5,026 nt of DNA, taken from assembly GCA_025936015.1 (NCBI GenBank), contig JAICUE010000244.1:1-5026 (forward strand), read 5' to 3'. The notes beneath the pieces are model-generated. The model had not been told where the DNA came from and did no database searches. It saw only the letters and a program-made list of their open reading frames with translations. Origin of the DNA: Gemmatimonadaceae bacterium (lineage in GTDB: Bacteria > Gemmatimonadota > Gemmatimonadetes > Gemmatimonadales > Gemmatimonadaceae). Position numbers and translations under genes: made by a program. Shown piece by piece: positions 1-5,026 of the stretch (its first letter is position 1; each line of letters opens with the position of its first letter).

Positions 1-1002
<1,002 letters not shown>

Positions 1003-1030
1003 CGAAGTCTCCGACCCAATCGTTGAATTT

Positions 1031-1065
1031 CCCGTCGAATCGACGGGCTTCGCCCGCGATTCGAC
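1031..1065 (-). promoter_or_regulatory. tuf leader: two mutually exclusive hairpins
   Basis: In the transcript upstream of tuf, bases 1065-1057 pair perfectly with 1042-1034 (9 bp, arm gtcgaatcg). The pairing continues with 1056-1052 against 1048-1044 (5 bp), closed by a 3-base loop, with a single unpaired base at 1043. The segment 1047-1031 can instead fold on itself: cccgtcga and tcgacggg are perfect complements around one central base. The two folds share 1034-1047, so they cannot coexist. No U-tract follows, so this does not look like a plain terminator. It sits 19 bases before the tuf Shine-Dalgarno. Possible roles are an RNase processing site separating tRNA-Thr from tuf mRNA, mRNA 5'-end stabilisation, or a regulatory switch; the function is inference. 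Confidence 0.55.
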
Positions 1066-1076
1066 GCTAACTTATC

Positions 1077-1106
1077 CGGCCAAAAGTAGGGGTCCACTTT
1101 TGGCCG
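1077..1106. repeat. 11-bp perfect inverted repeat between tRNA-Thr and tuf
   Basis: cggccaaaagt (1077-1087) is the exact reverse complement of acttttggccg (1096-1106), with an 8-base centre aggggtcc. In the tRNA-Thr to tuf spacer it would form a stable RNA hairpin starting 10 bases after the encoded CCA of tRNA-Thr. It could be a 3' processing signal. It could also be a small dispersed or transposon-derived palindrome: the ggccaaaagt/ggtcc composition reminded me of IS-end-like sequences, but that resemblance is from memory and unverified. No U-run follows on either strand, so it is not a standard terminator. Confidence 0.6.
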
Positions 1107-1115
1107 CTACAGCTC

Positions 1116-1190
<75 letters not shown>

Positions 1191-1232
1191 GCTCGTTCGT
1201 AACCGCGAATTCGGTACACCTTCCTGCAATCC

Positions 1233-1306
1233 TGGAGCGGGTGAAGGGAATCGAACCCTCGTCGTAAGCTTGGAAGGCTTCTGCTCTACCATTGAGCTAC
1301 ACCCGC
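1233..1306 (-). tRNA. tRNA-Gly (anticodon UCC)
   Basis: This is a 74-nt cloverleaf with encoded CCA (1235-1233) and discriminator T. Acceptor arms GCGGGTG/CACCCGC pair over 7 bp, and the D stem is GCTC/GAGC. The T stem GAGGG/CCCTT has one G-T wobble. The anticodon TCC at 1274-1272 reads GGA/GGG. The outermost anticodon-stem pair (GAAGC against GCTTA) is a G-A mismatch; the rest of the stem pairs. It corresponds to glyT of the E. coli tRNA-tufB operon. Its codon specificity fits the GGG-rich tuf gene downstream. Confidence 0.96.
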
Positions 1307-1310
1307 TTGT

Positions 1311-1498
<188 letters not shown>

Positions 1499-1511
1499 GT
1501 CGAAACGCGCG

Positions 1512-1541
1512 ATTGTAGCAGTTGGACGGGAAGCCGGTCAA
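1512..1541 (-). promoter_or_regulatory. Sigma-70 promoter of the tRNA-tuf operon
   Basis: On the minus strand, TTGACC (1541-1536) and TACAAT (1517-1512) are separated by 18 bp, each close to the sigma-70 consensus. The bases after the -10 are CGCGCG (1511-1506), a GC-rich discriminator of the type known to make stable-RNA promoters sensitive to ppGpp (stringent control). The expected start near 1505 leaves a very short 5' leader before tRNA-Tyr at 1498. Stringent control is inferred from the discriminator and from the known behaviour of such operons. Confidence 0.75.
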
Positions 1542-1590
1542 ATTCGGGGCCAACGCGCGCGCGTCCGCCGCGCGCCTTCGCGGCCTCCTT

Positions 1591-1596
1591 TAGAAT
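1591..1596 (+). promoter_or_regulatory. Candidate -10 box for the GMC oxidoreductase gene
   Basis: TAGAAT differs from TATAAT at one position and lies 66 bases before the chosen ATG at 1663. A start near 1603 would give a leader of about 60 bases. No convincing -35 is visible 16-18 bp upstream, where the DNA is a GC-rich stretch with a small 6-bp hairpin (1567-1572/1579-1584). The call is weak and rests on the -10 alone. If right, it is divergent from the tRNA promoter about 80 bp away. Confidence 0.35.
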
Positions 1597-1662
1597 CAGT
1601 TGCTTGTCGCCGCAAACCCGGCGCCGATCGCGGCGGCGTACGCACACGCATCCCTCCTTCGA

Positions 1663-3276
1663 ATGCCGCCCGCCACCGCAAGTTTCGATTATGTCGTCGT
1701 CGGCGCCGGATCGGCCGGCTGCGTGCTCGCGAATCGGCTTTCCGAGGACGGCCGCTACACGGTCCTGCTGCTCGAGGCCGGTCCGCGCGACACCTATCCG
1801 TGGATCCACATCCCGATCGGCTATGCGAAGACGATGTTCCATCCGGTCGTCAACTGGGGTTTCTACACCGAGCCCGAGCCGGCGATGAACGGGCGCAAGG
1901 TGTACTGGCCCCGCGGGCGCACGCTCGGCGGCAGCTCGGCGATCAACGGGCTCATTTCCATCCGTGGCCAGCGCGAGGATTACGACGCGTGGGCGGCGGC
2001 GGGAAACACCGGCTGGAGCTACGCCGATGTGCTGCCGTGGTTCAAGCGGCTCGAGCACAACGTGCGCGGGGCCAGCGAATGGCACGGCGCAGACGGCCCG
2101 CTGTGGGCGTCGGACATCGGCGCTGCCCATCCGCTGATCGAGGCGATGATCGCCGGCGCCGGTGAGCTCGGCATTCCGGCCAATGACGATTTCAACGGCG
2201 CCGCGCAGGAAGGTGCCGGCTACTATCAACTGACGACGCGCAACGGCCGGCGTTGCTCGACGGCCGTCGCCTATCTGAAGCCCGCGCGCGCACGGCGCAA
2301 CCTGCATGTCGAGACGAATGCGCACGCGACGCGCATCGTGCTCGAGAATCGGCGCGCAACGGGTGTCGTGTATCGCCAGGGCGGCACCGAGCGCACCGTG
2401 GGCGCGAACCGCGAAGTGATCCTCTCGGCCGGGGCGCTGCAATCGCCGCAGTTGCTGCAGTTGTCCGGCATCGGTCCGCCGCCGCTTTTGCTATCGCTCG
2501 GCATTCCGGTGCAGCATGCGCTCGAAGGCGTCGGCGAAAACCTGCAGGATCATCTGCAGGCGCGCGCGATTTTCCGCTGCACGCAGCCGATCACCACCAA
2601 CGATGCGCTGCGCACGCTCGGCGGCAAGCTCGCCATGGGGATCGACTACGTCTTTCGCCGTCGTGGACCGATGGCAATCGGCATCAACCAGGGCGGCATC
2701 TTCGCCCGCGCGATGCCCGGTGCGACGCGGCCCGACGTCCAGTTCCACTTCGCGACGCTGTCGTCCGACATGGCGGGCTCGCCGGTGCACACGTTCTCGG
2801 CCTTCACGATGTCGGTGTGTCAATTGCGGCCGACGTCGCGCGGCACGGTGCGCATCAAGTCGACGAACCCGCTCGAGCCGCCCGCGATGCAGCCGCACTA
2901 TCTGTCGACGCCCGAAGACCGGGCGACGATCGTGGCCGGCATTCGCCTCGCGCGGGCACTTGCGGCGACGCATGCACTGCAGCCGTACGTCGAAAGCGAA
3001 TACCGGCCGGGGCCGCAGGTGAACAGCGACGACGAGCTCCTCGAATTCGTGAAGAATACGGGCGGAACGATCTTCCACCCGAGCGGTACCACGCGCATGG
3101 GACCGGCGCGCGACCCGAGGGCGGTGGTCGACCCGGAGTTGCGCGTGCACGGCCTCGAGCGCTTGCGCGTCATCGACTGCGGCATCATGCCGACGCTCGT
3201 GTCCGGCAACACCAACGTGCCCGTCGTGATGATTGCCGAGAAAGCAGCGGCCGCGATTCTCGCGGGCGACGGATGA
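1663..3276 (+). CDS. GMC-family FAD-dependent oxidoreductase (choline/alcohol dehydrogenase-like)
   Basis: This is a complete 537-residue protein, usual for bacterial GMC (glucose-methanol-choline) enzymes, which oxidise primary alcohols to aldehydes with FAD. The N-terminal Rossmann motif GAGSAG is at 14-19, with the ribose-binding acid in LLLEAG (E38). GMC signature 1, GRTLGGSSAING, lies at 85-96, and signature 2, SAGALQSPQLLQLSGIG, at 255-271. The catalytic His is H472 in HPSGTTRMG. The partner residue is probably N518 in SGNTNVPVVMI, giving the His-Asn pair seen in choline oxidase/dehydrogenase types. There is no signal peptide or membrane segment, so it is probably cytosolic. I chose ATG 1663 because the FAD strand begins nine residues later and a -10 box lies upstream. 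A TTG at 1600 would add 21 residues, and neither start has a clear Shine-Dalgarno. The substrate cannot be read from sequence. Confidence 0.93.
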   Translation: MPPATASFDYVVVGAGSAGCVLANRLSEDGRYTVLLLEAGPRDTYPWIHIPIGYAKTMFHPVVNWGFYTEPEPAMNGRKVYWPRGRTLGGSSAINGLISIRGQREDYDAWAAAGNTGWSYADVLPWFKRLEHNVRGASEWHGADGPLWASDIGAAHPLIEAMIAGAGELGIPANDDFNGAAQEGAGYYQLTTRNGRRCSTAVAYLKPARARRNLHVETNAHATRIVLENRRATGVVYRQGGTERTVGANREVILSAGALQSPQLLQLSGIGPPPLLLSLGIPVQHALEGVGENLQDHLQARAIFRCTQPITTNDALRTLGGKLAMGIDYVFRRRGPMAIGINQGGIFARAMPGATRPDVQFHFATLSSDMAGSPVHTFSAFTMSVCQLRPTSRGTVRIKSTNPLEPPAMQPHYLSTPEDRATIVAGIRLARALAATHALQPYVESEYRPGPQVNSDDELLEFVKNTGGTIFHPSGTTRMGPARDPRAVVDPELRVHGLERLRVIDCGIMPTLVSGNTNVPVVMIAEKAAAAILAGDG

Positions 3277-3317
3277 GCTGGGCTGGCTCGAGCGACGTCT
3301 CCTGGCATCGGTCGCCG

Positions 3318-3352
3318 GTAAGTAATACCATACGATATCTGGTATTACTCAC
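3318..3352. promoter_or_regulatory. Palindromic operator candidate upstream of the antitoxin gene
   Basis: gtaagtaatacca (3318-3330) and tggtattactcac (3340-3352) are inverted repeats matching at 12 of 13 positions, with the inner 10 perfect, around the 9-base centre tacgatatc. The site is strikingly AT-rich for this DNA and ends 11 bases before the antitoxin ATG. AbrB-fold antitoxins and their toxin complexes typically bind such palindromes and repress their own operon. The promoter probably lies within or beside it (TACGAT at 3331-3336 or TATTAC at 3343-3348 are possible -10 boxes), but no good -35 is visible. It could also form an RNA hairpin, but no U-tract follows. Confidence 0.65.
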
Positions 3353-3363
3353 GGGAACACGCG

Positions 3364-3603
3364 ATGGCCACTACGATAACCAGCAAGGGCCAGGTGACGA
3401 TTCCGAAGCGAGTGCGCGAGGCGTTACGGCTCGCGCCCGGCGACCGCGTCGATTTTGCCGTCGATTCCACCGGCCAGGTCGTGCTTCAAAAGGCCGCGCC
3501 GAGATCGACGGCCAAACGCGATCGGTTCGAGTCGGCGCGAGGCAAGGCGCAGGTCAAGTGGCGCACCGACGAGCTGATGGCGCTGTTGCGCGGTGACCAG
3601 TGA
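3364..3603 (+). CDS. vapB: AbrB/MazE-fold antitoxin (VapB-like)
   Basis: This 79-residue protein has an N-terminal SpoVT-AbrB swapped-hairpin DNA-binding domain. The typical pattern is residues 1-45, MATTITSKGQVTIPKRVREAL followed by LAPGDRVDF and a closing strand GQVVLQK. The charged C-terminal half (about 46-79), ending in RTDELMALLRGD, has the expected role of wrapping and blocking the toxin. It would neutralise the downstream PIN toxin and, with it, repress the operon through the palindrome just upstream. GGGA at 3353-3356 is a modest ribosome binding site seven bases before the ATG. The stop is nine bases before the toxin start, implying translational coupling. The symbol is by family and partner and does not imply a specific orthologue; AbrB-type antitoxins are also named MazE or PrlF. 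Confidence 0.9.
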   Translation: MATTITSKGQVTIPKRVREALRLAPGDRVDFAVDSTGQVVLQKAAPRSTAKRDRFESARGKAQVKWRTDELMALLRGDQ

Positions 3604-3612
3604 GCATCCTTC

Positions 3613-4029
3613 GTGCTGCTCGTCGACACGAACGTTCTCGTCGATGTCCTTGAAGACGATCCCGTCTGGGCCGATTGGTCGGTGCGGCAGCTTCGCGCGC
3701 AGGCACAAGTGCATGCGCTCACCGTCAACCCGGTGATCTACGCCGAACTGTCATTGGTGTTCGAATCCGTCGACGCACTGGACGATGCCATTGCGAAGAT
3801 GAGCCTTCTGTTCCACGAGATCCCGCGAGCGGCGCTCTTTCTCGCGGGACGGGCCTTCGTGAAATATCGGCGCGCCGGAGGAAATCGAAGTAACGTCCTC
3901 GCCGATTTCTTCATCGGCGCGCATGCCGCCGTCGCGGGCTGCGGCATCCTCACCCGCGATGCCGGGCGATACGCGGGCTATTTCCCCCGCGTTCCCCTCG
4001 TTACGCCGCATACGGCCTCGGCGCGGTGA
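3613..4029 (+). CDS. vapC: VapC-type PIN-domain ribonuclease toxin
   Basis: This 138-residue protein matches the full length of VapC toxins, Mg-dependent endoribonucleases that cut tRNA or rRNA and stop growth when the antitoxin is lost. The four PIN acidic residues are all present: D5 in LLVDTNVLVD, E45 in VIYAELS, D98 in LADFFIGAHA and D116 in LTRDAGRYAGYFP. The YFP-x-x-x-LVTP ending is typical of the family, so the active site looks intact. The start is GTG at 3613, the only reasonable one because the in-frame stop at 3601-3603 lies directly upstream. No strong Shine-Dalgarno is visible, which suggests coupling to antitoxin translation. The target RNA cannot be predicted from the sequence. 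Confidence 0.92.
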   Translation: MLLVDTNVLVDVLEDDPVWADWSVRQLRAQAQVHALTVNPVIYAELSLVFESVDALDDAIAKMSLLFHEIPRAALFLAGRAFVKYRRAGGNRSNVLADFFIGAHAAVAGCGILTRDAGRYAGYFPRVPLVTPHTASAR

Positions 4030-4055
4030 GCTAGCGCTTCGACCCGACCCCGCCT

Positions 4056-4061
4056 AAGGAG
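4056..4061 (+). promoter_or_regulatory. Strong Shine-Dalgarno of the HOT-like gene
   Basis: AAGGAG lies seven bases before the ATG at 4069 and fixes that start. It is the best ribosome binding site in the plus-strand genes of this window. It sits in the 39-base gap after the toxin gene, in which I see no terminator and no clear promoter. Confidence 0.85.
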
Positions 4062-4068
4062 ATTGACC

Positions 4069-5026
4069 ATGGCCTGCTGTCACGCCGATTTCGCCGCCCT
4101 CGAAGGCAGCGATCGCGGATTCACGCTCGGTATGCCGACGTTCACGTTCGGCCCCGGTGTCCTCGCCGAAGCCGGCGACAATGCGGCGGAGCTCGGATTG
4201 AAGCGCGTCGCGCTCTTCACCGACCGGCGTCTCGCAAGCGGCGAGCATGTCGCGAAGGTGACGGCGTCGCTCGCCGTCGCGAATGTCGATTGCGTCGTGT
4301 ATGACGAAGTCGTCATCGAGCCCACCGACAAATCGCTGCAGGAAGCGGCCCGCGTCGCGCGTGAGAGCAACGTCGACGGTTACGTGTCGGTGGGCGGCGG
4401 TTCCGTGATGGACACGTGCAAGGCGGCCAACCTGTACGCAAGCCAGCCGGCCGAGTTCATGACCTACGTGAACGCGCCGATCGGCGCCGGGCAGCGCGTG
4501 CCCGGGCCCGTCAAGCCGCACATTGCCTGCCCCACGACATCGGGCACGGGTTCCGAGACGACGGGCATCGCGATTTTCACGCTCACATCGATGAACGCGA
4601 AGACCGGCATCATCTCGCGCCGGCTGATCCCGACGATCGCGCTCGTCGACCCCGATGTCACGCGCTCGCTGCCGGCCAACGTCGTTGCATCGACCGGCTT
4701 CGATTGCATGAGCCATGCGCTCGAATCGATCACCGCCCGCCTCTATCCGCGCCGTCTCAATCCCGCGCAAGGGATTCGCCGGCCGGTCTCGCAGGGCGCG
4801 AATCCCTTTTCGGATGCACTGGCAACGCAGGCGCTGACGAGCGTCGGCCAGTATCTGGTGCGTGCGGTGGACGACGCTTCCGACGCCGAGGCGCGCACCG
4901 AGATGATGTACGCGGCGATGCTCGCGGGCATCGCATTCAATGCGGCCGGCTGTCATCTGCCGCATGGCCTGTCGTACGCGGTGTCGGGGCTGATCAAGGA
5001 CTGGCACGTCGACGGCTATCCTGAAG
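4069..5026 (+). CDS. Hydroxyacid-oxoacid transhydrogenase-like iron-containing alcohol dehydrogenase, C-terminus cut
   Basis: 319 codons are present before the window edge. The protein belongs to group III Fe-dependent alcohol dehydrogenases and matches the HOT/ADHFE1 branch. That branch couples 4-hydroxybutyrate oxidation to succinic semialdehyde with reduction of 2-oxoglutarate to D-2-hydroxyglutarate, using tightly bound NAD. The nucleotide-binding GGGSVMDTCKAANLYAS starts at 109, followed by PTTSGTGSETTG (155-166). Metal ligands D212 and H216 are in GFDCMSHALES, and H299 is in HLPHGLSYAVSG. The fourth ligand, expected in a later PHG motif, lies just beyond the edge. Position 303 is Tyr where FucO-type enzymes have His267, and RRPVSQGANPFSD matches the ADHFE1 RPAYQGSNPISD segment; both are HOT hallmarks. 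About 100 or more residues should be missing. The start is fixed by AAGGAG. Whether it acts as a transhydrogenase or a plain 4-hydroxybutyrate dehydrogenase cannot be settled from sequence. Confidence 0.9.
   Translation, partial: MACCHADFAALEGSDRGFTLGMPTFTFGPGVLAEAGDNAAELGLKRVALFTDRRLASGEHVAKVTASLAVANVDCVVYDEVVIEPTDKSLQEAARVARESNVDGYVSVGGGSVMDTCKAANLYASQPAEFMTYVNAPIGAGQRVPGPVKPHIACPTTSGTGSETTGIAIFTLTSMNAKTGIISRRLIPTIALVDPDVTRSLPANVVASTGFDCMSHALESITARLYPRRLNPAQGIRRPVSQGANPFSDALATQALTSVGQYLVRAVDDASDAEARTEMMYAAMLAGIAFNAAGCHLPHGLSYAVSGLIKDWHVDGYPE

Noticed and set aside
1031..1106. Intrinsic terminator between tRNA-Thr and tuf
   Set aside because: The hairpins are strong, but no U-tract follows either of them on the minus strand and tuf must be transcribed through them.
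2491..3150. Minus-strand 219-codon frame inside the GMC gene
   Set aside because: It is an antisense shadow of a well-supported gene with no domain signature.
3277..3317. Terminator after the GMC gene
   Set aside because: No GC-rich stem followed by a T-run is present. The only hairpin nearby is the AT-rich operator-like palindrome with no T-tract.
2253..3596. Plus-strand 447-codon frame overlapping GMC and the antitoxin
   Set aside because: It is out of frame with both recognised genes and the translation is Arg/Ala-rich noise. Long open frames are expected in alternative frames at this GC content.
3600..3602. GTG overlapping the antitoxin stop as the toxin start
   Set aside because: It is in a different frame from the PIN-domain coding sequence. 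The in-frame GTG at 3613 is the only start after the upstream in-frame stop.
4054..5007. Minus-strand 317-codon frame opposite the HOT-like gene
   Set aside because: It is antisense to a gene with a full set of Fe-ADH motifs and a strong Shine-Dalgarno. The antisense product is Arg/Asp-rich with no family features.

Overview
This GC-rich window looks like a proteobacterial chromosome, most likely a betaproteobacterium (Burkholderiales-like). I infer this from the EF-Tu sequence and the tRNA-tuf gene order; no species can be named from the sequence alone. Two transcription units diverge from a short intergenic region at about 1499-1662.

Left unit (minus strand, 1541 down to 1): a promoter with a TTGACC / TACAAT core and a GC-rich discriminator lies just upstream of tRNA-Tyr(GUA). 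tRNA-Gly(UCC), tRNA-Thr(GGU) and tuf (EF-Tu) follow, with tuf cut by the left edge after 334 codons. This is the tyrU-glyT-thrT-tufB order known from E. coli, without the leading thrU. The spacers carry extra structure: a degenerate 'atcaggg' direct/inverted repeat cluster between tRNA-Tyr and tRNA-Gly, and two strong hairpins between tRNA-Thr and tuf. One of those hairpins can refold into a mutually exclusive alternative near the tuf ribosome binding site.

Right unit (plus strand, 1663 to the right edge): a full-length GMC-family FAD-dependent alcohol/choline-dehydrogenase-like oxidoreductase is followed by a compact type II toxin-antitoxin pair. The pair consists of an AbrB/VapB-like antitoxin and a VapC PIN-domain toxin, preceded by a near-perfect 13-bp-arm palindrome that is a good autoregulatory operator candidate. 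Next is a group III iron-containing alcohol dehydrogenase that closely resembles hydroxyacid-oxoacid transhydrogenase (HOT/ADHFE1), cut by the right edge after 319 codons. All four genes point the same way with short gaps and no recognisable terminator between them.

The GMC enzyme and the HOT-like enzyme could both work on alcohols or hydroxyacids, but the sequence does not show that they share a pathway. I see no CRISPR array, no transposase and no clearly new multi-gene system. The most interesting signals are the structured spacers of the tRNA-tuf operon, the G-ending codon use of tuf, and the operator of the toxin-antitoxin module.
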